The notes: generated from the sequence alone by a model not told the origin. Positions 34,720 through 43,984 are shown, counted from the first letter of the stretch. The stretch: DNA of 64,000 nucleotides from Methanosarcina acetivorans C2A (GCF_000007345.1 NC_003552.1:4216001-4280000), one strand, 5' to 3'. Numbers and translations are program-made.

Positions 34720-35829
34720 ATGAACAATCATAGCGAAACAGAAAGTTCAGGTCATAATTCAGTTCACGGTAACAACGATAATATTCCAGGCTGGAATGAA
34801 GAGCTTGAGCTGGCATTTTCTGCCTACAAAGGCCTCTATCTTGCCGGAAGAATCTCATCAAGGCATAAAACGGTCTGCGAGGTCCTTGTACCGGGAGCTG
34901 TCGTACAAGCAGGAATTTCCGGAGCCCTCCAGCGAATCGGTAAGCAGCCGGTTGTAGGGGATTTTGTCGTTTTGCTTGACCAGCCTGAGACTGGTTCACG
35001 CATGGTTGTGAATATCCTGCCCCGAAGAACTTGCCTTTCAAGGGGTGCAGCAGGAGACGGGGGCGGAGAGCAGTTAATTGCCGCAAATCTTGATACCATC
35101 TTTATCGTTACTTCCGTGGGAAAGGACCTCAACCTTCGAAGGCTTGAACGGTATCTTGCCATTGTATATTCTTCCGGGGCAAGCCCGGTGATTTTGCTTA
35201 ACAAGATTGACCTTGCGGATGACCCTGCCCGATTGGTCGAAAAAATCCGGGACGTTACAGGGGACGTGCCGGTAATTCCATTAAGTGCCCTTTCGAAAAC
35301 CGGGCTTGATGCGCTTGGCCCTTATCTCAATCCAGGGGAAACCGTGGCACTCGTAGGTTCTTCAGGGGTCGGGAAATCCACGCTTATCAACGCTTTTCTT
35401 GGCGAAACCGTCCAGAAAACCGCAGATATCCGAAAAGACGATGAAAAAGGCAGGCATACAACTACAGTCCGCCAGATGTTCCTTCTTCCGAACGGAGCAG
35501 TTCTTATAGACAACCCCGGAATCAGGGAAATCCAGCTCGGAGACTCTGCAGAAGGGCTTGAGAAAGCTTTTTCCGAGATCGTTGATGCAGCACGTAATTG
35601 CAAGTTTAAGGACTGCACTCACCGAAACGAACCGGGTTGTGCTGTCCTGCAGGCGGTAAGGGACGGGATTATTCCTGAGGAGAGGCTGGAGAGCTATCAC
35701 AGGTTGACTGACGAACTCTCATTCCAGTCAAAAAAAGCTGAAATCGGACTGAAGCGGCTGGAAAAGGAAAGATACAGGGAAATGGCAGTGAACATTAAGA
35801 AATATCGGAAATTTACGGGAAAACCGTAA
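34720..35829 (+). CDS. rsgA: Ribosome small-subunit-dependent GTPase RsgA
   Basis: A 369-residue circularly permuted GTPase: OB-fold N-terminal region (about 35-105), N-K-I-D (G4, 161-164), S-A-L (G5), G-S-S-G-V-G-K-S-T (G1, 213-221), T-T-T (G2) and D-N-P-G (G3, 264-267). A zinc knuckle follows with Cys294, Cys299, His301 and Cys307. RsgA checks late maturation of the 30S subunit. It is mainly bacterial, so its presence in this archaeon reflects old transfer. The first 28 residues are a polar extension. ATG 34720 follows a TATA-like element near 34685. Confidence 0.93.
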   Translation: MNNHSETESSGHNSVHGNNDNIPGWNEELELAFSAYKGLYLAGRISSRHKTVCEVLVPGAVVQAGISGALQRIGKQPVVGDFVVLLDQPETGSRMVVNILPRRTCLSRGAAGDGGGEQLIAANLDTIFIVTSVGKDLNLRRLERYLAIVYSSGASPVILLNKIDLADDPARLVEKIRDVTGDVPVIPLSALSKTGLDALGPYLNPGETVALVGSSGVGKSTLINAFLGETVQKTADIRKDDEKGRHTTTVRQMFLLPNGAVLIDNPGIREIQLGDSAEGLEKAFSEIVDAARNCKFKDCTHRNEPGCAVLQAVRDGIIPEERLESYHRLTDELSFQSKKAEIGLKRLEKERYREMAVNIKKYRKFTGKP

Positions 35830-36035
35830 GATGAAAAGTGTACTTTTTTTGAATCTGAGGGCTAACTGATATCCGTTTTTTCTACTTACATCCATTTTAT
35901 TTTTCGAGTTTCAGATTATTGAAAGAGGAAGTTGTGTGTAGAATCTGCATTTTACTTTCTTCCTTAACAGCGTAACACCTAAAAATGAAAAAGGCTTTCT
36001 TGACTACGCAGGACGGGTAGAGTAACAATTCGATT

Positions 36036-36065
36036 CATTTGATTTGATTTGATTTGATTTGATTT
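36036..36065. repeat. TTTGA pentanucleotide repeat
   Basis: GATTT repeats about six times in tandem about 30 bases upstream of the start of the DUF362 gene, within its leader or promoter. Confidence 0.85.
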
Positions 36066-36095
36066 AAGTCGATTTCTTTCATGGGAGGTATTTGA

Positions 36096-37205
36096 ACGGC
36101 AAGTAAAGTCTATTTCGCAGACCTGAGGGCAAAAAACCCCAATGAAAACACGATAAGCAAGATCCAGAGACTTTTTGACGAAGCAGGTTTTGTCGAACTG
36201 CTGGGAGTAGACGACCTGACGGCAATCAAGATCCATTTCGGAGAGTACGGAAACGACGGGTATATCAATCCGGTCTTTGTCCGGCAGGTGGTGGAAAAGG
36301 TCCGGGCAGCCGGGGCAAAACCGTTTGTTACGGACACGAACACCCTTTATTCCGGAAGCCGGCATAATGCGGTTGACCACCTGACAACAGCCATTGAACA
36401 CGGGTTTGATTATTCCGTGGTCCGGGCTCCACTCATAATCTCGGACGGGCTCAGGAGCCAGAACATAGCTGAGGTCGAGATCCGGCAGAAGCACTTCAAG
36501 GCCGTGAAAATAGGGTCCGACATCGTTTCGGCCGACTCCATGATCTTGATGTCCCACTTCAAGGGGCATATCATGGCAGGCTTTGGAGGCGCGATTAAGA
36601 ACCTGGCAATGGGCTGTGCACCTGCGGCAGGCAAAAAGGACCAGCACTACCCGACAAGCCCGCATGTTGTCGAAGCAAAGTGCATCGGCTGCGGGAGATG
36701 CGTGGAAATCTGCCCTGTGGGAGCGGCATCCCTTGAAGGGGATGTTTCCAGGATTGACCCCGGCATCTGCATCAGCTGCGGGCAGTGCATGGAGGTCTGT
36801 CCCGAAGGCGCTATTGACATTAACTGGGAAGAGGACATCCCCGAATTCCTGGAGTGCCTGACCGAATATGCGTACGGGGCAGTAAAAGGAAAAGAGGGCA
36901 GGGTAGGCTATATCAATTTCCTGCTCAAAATAACTCCGGACTGCGATTGTGTGCCTTGGAGTGACGCCCCTATTGTGCCTGACATCGGAATCCTTGCATC
37001 AACTGATCCCGTGGCCCTGGACCAGGCAAGCTACGACCTTGTGAACAGGCAGAAAGGGCTTGTTGGCTCTGCTCTGCACTGCAACCATGAAGCCGGGGCT
37101 GACAAGTTCAGAGGGGCCTGGCCTAAAGTTGACGGCACCCACCAGCTTGAATATGCTGAAAAAATCGGATTCGGAAGCAGGGAATACGAGCTTATTGAGA
37201 TATGA
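36096..37205 (+). CDS. DUF362 protein with ferredoxin domain; apparent ACG start
   Basis: DUF362 core: K-V-Y-F-A-D-L-R-A at the N-terminus, I-K-I-H-F-G-E-Y-G, F-V-T-D-T-N-T-L-Y, and S-H-F-K-G-H-I-M-A-G-F-G-G-A-I-K-N-L-A-M-G. Two CxxCxxCxxxCP clusters follow (C-I-G-C-G-R-C-V-E-I-C-P and C-I-S-C-G-Q-C-M-E-V-C-P). It is a 369-residue iron-sulfur protein of unknown reaction. The frame begins right after a TGA. The codon at the normal start position, six bases after GGGAGGT (36083-36089), is ACG. The first ATG/GTG in frame, GTG 36288, would delete the conserved first 64 residues. Confidence 0.8.
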   Translation, partial: TASKVYFADLRAKNPNENTISKIQRLFDEAGFVELLGVDDLTAIKIHFGEYGNDGYINPVFVRQVVEKVRAAGAKPFVTDTNTLYSGSRHNAVDHLTTAIEHGFDYSVVRAPLIISDGLRSQNIAEVEIRQKHFKAVKIGSDIVSADSMILMSHFKGHIMAGFGGAIKNLAMGCAPAAGKKDQHYPTSPHVVEAKCIGCGRCVEICPVGAASLEGDVSRIDPGICISCGQCMEVCPEGAIDINWEEDIPEFLECLTEYAYGAVKGKEGRVGYINFLLKITPDCDCVPWSDAPIVPDIGILASTDPVALDQASYDLVNRQKGLVGSALHCNHEAGADKFRGAWPKVDGTHQLEYAEKIGFGSREYELIEI

Positions 37206-37912
37206 GTTAAACGGTTTTTGACTTTTTGATTAACTCATTCTCATTATTTTTTAATTCCTCTATTTTTTGACGGTCCTGTATTATATCAGTTGAGATTATT
37301 CAGCTATCTAAAACTGGTATCTTTTATTTTTGATCCTACCCCTTGCAGGGCTGAACTTGTCTTGTCTGCAACGCAAAAAAGGAGCAGACAAACTCATATC
37401 TTGACCGAATGGACCTTCTTAAAATTCACAAATAAATATAAGCGCCTCCGCCAGCTTGTCTGGTGGCCCTGCACAAAAAGCAAAAAAAGTAGAAATTAAA
37501 GGAAATAAGACCAAAATTTCTGCCTTTTGACCTACTGTTTTCTTTTCCACTCACAAGCGTCTCAGAAACTTTTACTTGCTGGTATGTTGTTTTTATTCTT
37601 TTTACGTTCTCTTTTTCTTCTTTTTTGCGGGAAAGACCGCTCTCCTGCGTCTATCGGGACAAGAACGACTCGATATAGAGAGTAACATTGTATAGGGAAG
37701 AAATCTTAATTTAGTTCGGCTGAGTGAAGCGCCTGTCTCTAATCTATAAAATAGTCTGCTTGAGCGGAGCGAAACAGACCTCGTGCTCCCGAAGCGAAAC
37801 TCGGGAAGCGAAACTCGGGATTTTTTAATTTCTCTTCCTAATTTTTTGTCTTTTCTAATTTTTGTGATTTTAGGGAAGTGTTTCTTTAGGGAAACATTCA
37901 GGGATTTATAAC
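37206..37912. other. Intergenic region with hairpin cluster
   Basis: About 700 bases without a supported gene. The left half is AT-rich. The right half (37700-37830) contains repeated GCGAA-type motifs and stem-loops described separately. Confidence 0.6.
37754..37826 (+). ncRNA. Possible small structured RNA or terminator
   Basis: GTCTG (37754-37758) pairs with CAGAC (37775-37779) around GAGCGGAGCGAAA. Then CCCGA (37788-37792) can pair with TCGGG at 37801-37805 or 37815-37819 through a duplicated GAAGCGAAACTCGGG, followed by a run of six T. This could be a terminator with two alternative stems or the 3' end of a small RNA. No homology is recognised. Confidence 0.3.
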
Positions 37913-38275
37913 TCAGCAGGTCACATGGAACATTGCGATTACCCTGCCCCTGTCTTTATTCCAGAGTTTTATTGCTTCAGGGGTTGGAAGGAGTTTGACC
38001 TTACAGTCTTTTTTCCTGAAATATTTCTTTGCCTTTTTCGAAAGCTCTACATAGCCGATCTGTCCGGTTCCAACAACGAGCTTTTCTGCCCCCTTTTCAT
38101 AGATATATTTCGCTTCGGCAAGCGAGATCTTATGAGACGTTCCGTAGAGCTTTTTCGAGAGCTTCTTTCTGCGCTTTTTGACCTGCCCGTCCAGTCGGAT
38201 GAGGATGTCGTTCTCAAAAGTTTTTCTTTCGACCGTAATTGAACCGAAACTTGTGGAATTTATCTCTGGTTTCAT
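37913..38275 (-). CDS. Mth938-like (DUF498) domain protein
   Basis: A 120-residue protein with the Mth938/NDUFAF3-like fold pattern: F-G-S-I-T-V early, E-K-L-V-V-G-T-G-Q-I-G-Y-V-E-L in the middle and V-K-L-L-P-T-P-E-A-I-K-L-W-N-K near the end. Family members include an assembly factor of mitochondrial complex I, but archaeal functions are unknown. It is basic (K-K-R-R-K-K-L-S-K-K, residues 34-43), unusually so for the family. ATG 38275 follows AAAGGGGGAAGC on its strand. Confidence 0.85.
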   Translation of the reverse strand: MKPEINSTSFGSITVERKTFENDILIRLDGQVKKRRKKLSKKLYGTSHKISLAEAKYIYEKGAEKLVVGTGQIGYVELSKKAKKYFRKKDCKVKLLPTPEAIKLWNKDRGRVIAMFHVTC

Positions 38276-38466
38276 TATAGCTTCCCCCTTTCAAAACAAA
38301 TGATCTTCTTCTGACGTGGAAAAAACCTCCGCAGGAAGAAAAAAATGCAAACAATATTGTTTATGAAACCACAGGCTTATTACCCTGCAGGAAACAAACG
38401 AACAGAGGATAACATTATCACACCTTTTTCAATAACTGCATAATCTGAAACAGGGGATTTAATATA

Positions 38467-39495
38467 GTGATTCAGGAAGCCATGTTTTATGAGAAGATTG
38501 AAGACAACAGGGTTCGCTGCAAGCTCTGCGCCCATAGGTGCAAAATCAATCCCGGAAAAAGGGGCATATGCCGGGTCCGGGAAAACTGTGAGGGTTCCCT
38601 CTTTTCCCTGGTCTATGGGGCTGTTGCAAGTGAGGCAGTGGCAAATATCGAAATAAAACCTCTTTACCACTATTATCCTGGCTCCCGCGCCTATTCGGTA
38701 GGAACCGTAGGCTGCAACTTCAGGTGCAGGCACTGCCAGAACTGGCTGCTTTCCCAGAAAGCTCCGGAAGAGGCTTCTCTGGAAACCCTCGGCCCTTTGC
38801 AGCTTGTCCTGCAGGCTAAAATGGCGGGCTGCCAGTCGGTTTCCTGGACTTACAATGAGCCTACTGTCTGGTATGAGTACACTTATGACGGGGCAAAACT
38901 TGCAAAGGAGGCAGGTCTCGGGACAAGCTATGTGACCAACGGTTACATCACTCCCGATGCCCTTGAGCAGATAGCTCCTTACCTCGACGCCTTCAGCGTG
39001 GACATAAAGGCATTTTCTGAAGAATTCTATCGGGATGTGTGCAGTGCAAAATTGGCTCCTGTACTTGAAGCCACTCTGCTTGCAAAGCAGCTTGGAATCC
39101 ATGTGGAGGTTGTAAACCTGATAATTCCCACCCGCAACGACTCCCCTGACGAGCTCCGGGAACTTTCCCGCTGGGTCTACAAAAACCTCGGGCCTGACAC
39201 TCCTCTTCACTTCAACCGCTTCCACCCCCAATACGAGATGAAGGGCCTTCCTCCGACCCCTGTAAAAACCCTTGACCTGGCACGCTCGATTGCAATTGAG
39301 GAAGGAATGCGTTTTGTGTATGTGGGCAATGTCCCCGGACATCCCCATGAGAATACTTACTGTCCCGAATGCGGGACCCTTTTGATTGCAAGAGGGTTTT
39401 TTGAGGTCCAGGAGTACAAAATAATCCCTCAAAATACCTGCCCTAAATGCGGAGAAGCTATTCCGATTGTTGGGGAATATGTCGGGGAAGAGTAG
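38467..39495 (+). CDS. amrS: AmmeMemoRadiSam system radical SAM enzyme
   Basis: A 342-residue radical SAM protein with the C-x3-C-x2-C cluster in C-N-F-R-C-R-H-C (Cys83, Cys87, Cys90). An N-terminal Cys-rich stretch is present (R-C-K-L-C-A-H-R-C), with S-W-T-Y-N-E-P-T, a C-terminal zinc ribbon (Y-C-P-E-C-G and T-C-P-K-C-G) and the P-G-H-P-H-E-N-T-Y segment. The group resembles pyruvate-formate-lyase activating enzymes and belongs to the AmmeMemoRadiSam triad; the Memo and AMMECR1 partners are not in this window. GTG 38467 or ATG 38482 may be the start. Confidence 0.92.
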   Translation: MIQEAMFYEKIEDNRVRCKLCAHRCKINPGKRGICRVRENCEGSLFSLVYGAVASEAVANIEIKPLYHYYPGSRAYSVGTVGCNFRCRHCQNWLLSQKAPEEASLETLGPLQLVLQAKMAGCQSVSWTYNEPTVWYEYTYDGAKLAKEAGLGTSYVTNGYITPDALEQIAPYLDAFSVDIKAFSEEFYRDVCSAKLAPVLEATLLAKQLGIHVEVVNLIIPTRNDSPDELRELSRWVYKNLGPDTPLHFNRFHPQYEMKGLPPTPVKTLDLARSIAIEEGMRFVYVGNVPGHPHENTYCPECGTLLIARGFFEVQEYKIIPQNTCPKCGEAIPIVGEYVGEE

Positions 39496-39869
39496 ATTCT
39501 ATTTTCTCAATTGCCGGGCTGGCTTGAAGGTTGTGTTTTTCCGATGGGTGACGCTCTTTAGATCTCTGCGGCGCAGGAAAGAAAGCTAAGAGATTTCCTC
39601 GGGATTCCGGAAATGATCAATTGATTAATCCGAGGACACTTCGTTTTAGAAGGAGAATATTTCGAAAGTTTTATAAATCTTGAACCTTTTTTTCTTATCT
39701 GAGCATAAAAATCTTAAGAATATTAACAACAAATGCTAATTCAATCGCTCTGAATTTTAATTAGTACTTAATTAATTGGATATTGTGTACAAAATTAATT
39801 GGATGTATATCCAAAATTGAAAACTTTCTTTGTTTATTGAAACAATAAGGTTCAAAAAGAGGTTTGAAA
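39496..39869. other. Leader and promoter region of the cooC/metal-uptake locus
   Basis: About 370 bases without a gene. The last 150 bases are AT-rich with TTAATTA promoter-like stretches and the TTGGAT dyad described separately. Confidence 0.6.
39776..39814 (+). promoter_or_regulatory. Candidate operator: TTGGAT dyad plus half-site
   Basis: TTGGAT-GTAT-ATCCAA (39799-39814) is a perfect 6-bp inverted repeat. A further TTGGAT half-site lies at 39776-39781 within a repeated AATTAATTGGAT. It lies 55-95 bases before cooC, where a metalloregulator would bind. Confidence 0.5.
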
Positions 39870-40634
39870 ATGAAAGTTCTTGTATGCGGAAAAGGTGGAA
39901 GTGGCAAAAGTACGATTACTGCCCTGCTCGCAAAGGAAATGTCAAGAAAGGGGTACAATGTGCTTGTGGTGGACAGCGACGAGTCGAACTTCGGGCTGCA
40001 CAGGCAGCTTGGGGTTGAAATGCCGGAAGATTTCATGAATTACCTGGGAGGAAAAAAAGCCCTGGGACAAAAAATGATGAAAGCTTTTCAGAGTGGGGAA
40101 GCTGCAAGCATTTTTGAAGAAAAATGGGGGATACCTGAAATTCCTGAGGCTTACACGGTGGCGAACGGGAACATAAAAATGATGGCTGTGGGCAAAATCC
40201 ATGATTTCGGGGAGGGCTGTGCCTGTCCTATGGGTGCACTGGCAAAGCACCTGCTGAAAAACATTGAAACCACATCCGAAGACCTGGTGCTTGTGGACAC
40301 TGAAGCGGGTATCGAACACTTCGGAAGAGGGGTTGAGGAAGGCTGCGACCTCGTGTTGATGGTCCTTGACCCGTCTTATGAGTCCATACGGCTTTCCGAG
40401 AAAATAAGGCAGCTTGCAGAAAAAGCCGGAAAACCCCTGTATTTCATTCTCAACCGTGCGGACAAAATAGGGACCCATTTTATGCTGGAAACCGTGGACA
40501 AGACTCATGTCCTGGCTTCAGTGCCATCGGATATGGACGTTTTCAGGGCAGGGTTTGCAGGAGAGGAGCTGAAAGTGGAACTCCCGGAAATAGAAGCCGT
40601 TGCTGATTTCCTGATCTCTGGGGACTGGGCCTGA
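39870..40634 (+). CDS. cooC: CooC-like nickel-insertion P-loop ATPase
   Basis: A 254-residue MinD/Mrp-type ATPase: deviant Walker A G-K-G-G-S-G-K-S-T (residues 7-15), V-V-D-S-D-E-S-N-F-G switch I region, C-A-C (Cys117, Cys119) and L-V-D-T-E-A-G-I-E-H-F-G-R-G (Walker B). The CxC motif binds nickel between the two subunits of CooC dimers, which mature the nickel-iron-sulfur cluster of CO dehydrogenase. No CODH subunit is adjacent; a metal/chelate importer follows instead. ATG 39870 is preferred over TTG 39864. Confidence 0.92.
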   Translation: MKVLVCGKGGSGKSTITALLAKEMSRKGYNVLVVDSDESNFGLHRQLGVEMPEDFMNYLGGKKALGQKMMKAFQSGEAASIFEEKWGIPEIPEAYTVANGNIKMMAVGKIHDFGEGCACPMGALAKHLLKNIETTSEDLVLVDTEAGIEHFGRGVEEGCDLVLMVLDPSYESIRLSEKIRQLAEKAGKPLYFILNRADKIGTHFMLETVDKTHVLASVPSDMDVFRAGFAGEELKVELPEIEAVADFLISGDWA

Positions 40635-40781
40635 AATAATTCAAGGAAGAATGATTCGGGGAAGGGAATTACAATGAATAAACGGGTTTCTGGACCGCCC
40701 TCTAGGCTGCCGGGCGGACGGCTTGAAAATAGACTATATAACTGGAAAACGAAAAATCAGGACAGAATGGATGTGCAGGGG

Positions 40782-41411
40782 ATGAAGAAGTTTTTTCTTC
40801 CCTGCGTTTTCCTTTTCCTGTTGGGGCTTGCCTTTCTTCCTACAGGAGCTGCAGCAGGACATGTGAATGTAAAAAGTATTACTAGAGACGTACCGGATGA
40901 ATTTTCTGGAGGGGAACCGATGGAAGTGACCCTGAGCATCGAAGGTGAGCTTCCTCTGGCTGTGGGAATAGTAGAGAAAATTCCTGAAGGCTTCCAGTTC
41001 CCGGAAAATGATGAGGAAGTGTCTGATGCTGCCTACTTCCAGGTGGACCGGGAAAACGGAAAAATAGCTTTTTCTGCGCTTAATGTAACAGAAATCAAAT
41101 ACAGGGTCATTACTTCTTCTGCAAAGGGAAAAGACGGCTTTGAAGGGCAGTGGGTTGATCTTCTGGTACAGACCCAGGAGCTTGATGAAGGAAAAGAACG
41201 CTGGGAATCCGTATTCGATTCCAATACGCTTGCCTCTGACATAGAAAGCAGAAATGTCAAAGCTGCCAGTGGAACCGATACCGAAAATAAAGAAGAGTCC
41301 AGCGTTTCGGCTCCGGGATTCGGAACAGGCCTTACCTTGCTCTCCCTCCTTTCCTGTTTGTTTGCGTCCCGTACTCAGGTTTCTAAAGGAAAAATTGGGG
41401 AGGAAAAATAA
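40782..41411 (+). CDS. Exported surface protein of the metal-uptake operon
   Basis: A 209-residue protein. Signal peptide is residues 1-24 (M-K-K-F-F-L-P ... A-A-A-G). A single beta-rich domain follows (V-P-D-E-F-S-G-G-E-P-M-E-V-T-L-S, typical of DUF11-like or archaeal surface proteins). It ends with a Glu/Ser-rich linker and a hydrophobic tail (F-G-T-G-L-T-L-L-S-L-L-S-C-L) plus basic residues, resembling an archaeosortase-type or simple membrane anchor. ATG 40782 is chosen because the signal starts there. Its TAA overlaps the ATG of the binding-protein gene. It probably assists substrate capture. Confidence 0.75.
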   Translation: MKKFFLPCVFLFLLGLAFLPTGAAAGHVNVKSITRDVPDEFSGGEPMEVTLSIEGELPLAVGIVEKIPEGFQFPENDEEVSDAAYFQVDRENGKIAFSALNVTEIKYRVITSSAKGKDGFEGQWVDLLVQTQELDEGKERWESVFDSNTLASDIESRNVKAASGTDTENKEESSVSAPGFGTGLTLLSLLSCLFASRTQVSKGKIGEEK

Positions 41412-42685
41412 TGAAAAGGACTTTTTTGCTCTTTGCCCTGCTGTTGCTGTTTTTAACTCCTTTACTGCTCCTGATAAACCCTGCTGCTGCGTCCGGGACT
41501 CAACTCCCCTGTGCCGGGGAGGATAACGAGATAAGTGAAGAAGAACTCTCGGCTGCTGTCTGTGCCTATATGCTCGGGGACGAAAGCTACTCTCTTGACG
41601 ATATCGGAGATGCTGCTTTCGTTTATGTTTTCTGGGAAGGCAGGCCAAAAACGCTTACTGACATGAGCGACCGCCAGGTGACTTTTTACAGGCCTGTTGA
41701 GAGGATCATAACTACAAATCCTGACAATTCCAGAATAGTTATCGCGTTAGGGGACCTGGAAAAAATGGTGTCTACGGATGAGGCTACAAGGGGAAGCAGC
41801 GTACTCCCGAAGGATGAGGAGGGAAACAAGCTTGCCCCCGAAGCCTGGGAGGCTTTGCAAATTTACGGTGGCGGCCAGCTTGATGAACTTCCCGAAACTA
41901 ATACGCGGCGTGAGATTGATTATGAGACTATGGCTCTTCTGAAACCTGATGTGGTCTTCGATAGCCTTGGGTACAACCGTGGAGACCTGGTGGAAGAAAA
42001 GGTCGGATGTCCTTGTGTGGATGCTGAAACCGGTTTTACCTTTGAGGAAAACTACGTCCAGATTCGTCTCCTGGGTGAGGTGCTTGACAGGGAAGCGGAG
42101 GCAGAAGACCTTGAAAACTTTATCCAGTCTAAAGTTGATATGGTAAAATCCGTGACAGATCAGCTTGATGACAGTGAAATCCCAACCGTTTATTTTGCTC
42201 CCAGAGGAGCAAAAAAGGGGTTCTACGATTCCGTTGAAGGCAGGGATTTTACAAGGACAGAAGCCGTATATGAACCCCTTACCATTGCGGGGGGAAATAA
42301 CCTTGCAAAGGACTGTACCGGAGAAAATATCAACGTAGCCCCCGAACAGATCGTTGCCTGGGCTCCTGAATATATTTTCGTTGCCTGGAGCAGCTGGGAT
42401 AACCAGACCGGCAAAGACTTCGTAATGGAAACCCCGGAACTGTCCGAGATCCCTGCTGTGAAAAACGGGAATGTGTACGACTGCTTCTACCCTCATGCCA
42501 GGGGCCGGCCTCTTGACCGTAGTCTTCTGAACATGATGTATATGGCCAAGTGCCTCCATCCCGAGGAGTTCAAAGACCTTGACCTGGAAATGGAAGGCAA
42601 CGATATTTATAAAAAACTCCTTGGAGTTGACGGGGTATTTACGGCCATTGCTGATTATCAGGAGTTTCCCAAAGATGTTTACTGA
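41411..42685 (+). CDS. Periplasmic-type binding protein of a metal-chelate ABC importer
   Basis: A 424-residue exported protein: signal peptide 1-27, then an N-terminal acidic segment (E-I-S-E-E-E-L-S-A-A-V-C-A-Y-M-L-G) reminiscent of a dockerin-like helix pair. The FepB/BtuF-type class III binding fold follows with V-E-R-I-I-T-T, M-A-L-L-K-P-D-V-V-F-D-S and A-P-E-Q-I-V-A-W-A-P-E-Y-I-F-V. Ligand could be an iron, cobalt or nickel chelate, or a corrinoid. It precedes the FecCD-type permease and ATPase in one operon. Confidence 0.86.
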   Translation: MKRTFLLFALLLLFLTPLLLLINPAAASGTQLPCAGEDNEISEEELSAAVCAYMLGDESYSLDDIGDAAFVYVFWEGRPKTLTDMSDRQVTFYRPVERIITTNPDNSRIVIALGDLEKMVSTDEATRGSSVLPKDEEGNKLAPEAWEALQIYGGGQLDELPETNTRREIDYETMALLKPDVVFDSLGYNRGDLVEEKVGCPCVDAETGFTFEENYVQIRLLGEVLDREAEAEDLENFIQSKVDMVKSVTDQLDDSEIPTVYFAPRGAKKGFYDSVEGRDFTRTEAVYEPLTIAGGNNLAKDCTGENINVAPEQIVAWAPEYIFVAWSSWDNQTGKDFVMETPELSEIPAVKNGNVYDCFYPHARGRPLDRSLLNMMYMAKCLHPEEFKDLDLEMEGNDIYKKLLGVDGVFTAIADYQEFPKDVY

Positions 42686-42733
42686 TTATTCAAAGTGGGA
42701 AATGATGTCGAAAGTTTCAGGGAGGAAAAAATA

Positions 42734-43828
42734 ATGGGAAGCTTTCCGGGAAAGCAGAACCCCGGTATGGAAGGGACTTTCTCCAGCAGGTCAGCCTACC
42801 GCCGCTATGTGGGGAAAAAGCTCCTTTTCATGGGCTTTCTCCTTTTTCTGGTCGTATTCCTCTCAGGTTTCATCATAACAATAGGCCCTCTTGATATTTC
42901 AGTCCTTGAAGTCTACCGCATCCTGCTTGACAAGTTAATACCCGGCTACTTTGCCACGGATAGCCTCCCTGTCCAGATTGTGTGGAACATCCGTTTCCCC
43001 AGGATAGTGGGAGGGCTTCTTGCAGGGTTCGGGCTTGGAGTCTGCGGCTGTGTGATGCAGGCTGTCCTGAAAAACCCAATGGCAAGCCCCTTTACTCTCG
43101 GGATTTCCGCAGGGGCGCATTTCGGGGTTGCGGTTGCAGCCGTTCTCGGAGTTGGAATCATAAGTGGGCCCTACCTGCTGGTGGGAAATGCATTTTTGTT
43201 TGCCATGCTCTGTTCTCTTTTTATCATATCTCTTTCAAGCCTTAGAGGGGCAAGTTCCGAGACCCTGATTCTTGCAGGCATAGCTGTAAATTACCTTTTC
43301 AGTGCCCTCAGCAGCCTTTTTCAGTACTTTGCAACGGATGAACAGCTCCGGATTATGGTAAGCTGGGGGATGGGAGATCTTTCGGCCTTTTCCTGGAGGA
43401 ACTTTCCTCTGATGTTTGGTCTCTTTGCAGTTTGCTTACCCTTTATTTACCTGAAGGCAGGAGACCTGAACATCATGACTGCGGGAGACGAGAGCGCAAA
43501 AAGCCTTGGGGTCGATGCACATAGGATCAGGATATTCAGTATGCTGCTTGCAAGTCTGCTTGTGGCAACAATTGTCTGCTTTACGGGCACAATTGCCTTT
43601 ATCGGACTCGTTGCTCCCCATATGGCCCGGATGGTCATTGGGTCCAACCACAGGTATTTGTTCCCTGCTTCCGGCATTCTGGGAGCTCTTATCCTGATTT
43701 CTGCCGATGCTCTGGGTATGAACATCATAAGGCCTACGATTATTCCCACAGGCATTACCAGTTCGCTTCTAGGAGTCCCATTTTTCATGTACCTCATCCT
43801 GAAAAGGAAAAGAAAAGAATTCTGGTGA
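42734..43828 (+). CDS. FecCD-family ABC permease
   Basis: A 364-residue membrane protein with about ten helices and the family motifs W-N-I-R-F-P-R-I-V-G-G-L-L-A-G, N-P-M-A-S-P-F-T-L-G-I-S-A-G-A, T-G-T-I-A-F-I-G-L-V-A-P-H-M-A-R and P-T-I-I-P-T-G-I. This family transports siderophores, haem and cobalamin. ATG 42734 with AGGGAGGAAAAA in front is preferred to the earlier GTG. The next gene begins 157 bases later after a repeat array. Confidence 0.93.
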   Translation: MGSFPGKQNPGMEGTFSSRSAYRRYVGKKLLFMGFLLFLVVFLSGFIITIGPLDISVLEVYRILLDKLIPGYFATDSLPVQIVWNIRFPRIVGGLLAGFGLGVCGCVMQAVLKNPMASPFTLGISAGAHFGVAVAAVLGVGIISGPYLLVGNAFLFAMLCSLFIISLSSLRGASSETLILAGIAVNYLFSALSSLFQYFATDEQLRIMVSWGMGDLSAFSWRNFPLMFGLFAVCLPFIYLKAGDLNIMTAGDESAKSLGVDAHRIRIFSMLLASLLVATIVCFTGTIAFIGLVAPHMARMVIGSNHRYLFPASGILGALILISADALGMNIIRPTIIPTGITSSLLGVPFFMYLILKRKRKEFW

Positions 43829-43860
43829 TACGGAACACAGGAGAATTGTGAAAGAAGGAA

Positions 43861-43971
43861 TGGAAAGAAGGAGTGGAAAGAAGGAGTGGAAAGAAGGAGT
43901 GGAAAGAAGGAGTGGAAAGAAGGAGTGGAAAGAAGGAGTGGAAAGAAGGAATGGAAAGAAGGAATGGAAAG
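43861..43971 (+). repeat. 13-bp tandem repeat, 8.5 copies, in front of the ATPase gene
   Basis: TGGAAAGAAGGAG is repeated from 43861 with two last units ending GAA. Each unit contains AAGGAG, a Shine-Dalgarno sequence. The array fills most of the gap between the permease stop (43828) and the ATPase ATG (43985) and is open in the ATPase frame. Confidence 0.92.
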
Positions 43972-43984
43972 AGGAGATGCTAAG

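Noticed and set aside
35979-36665. 228-residue minus-strand frame
   Set aside because: It is antisense to the DUF362/ferredoxin gene and ends in the translated TTTGA repeat.
38380-39432. 350-residue minus-strand frame
   Set aside because: It is antisense to the radical SAM gene, whose Cys motifs and zinc ribbon are unmistakable; the minus frame has no domain.
40734-42559. Long minus-strand frames of 304 and 270 residues
   Set aside because: They are antisense to the exported surface protein and the binding protein of the metal importer; no family features.
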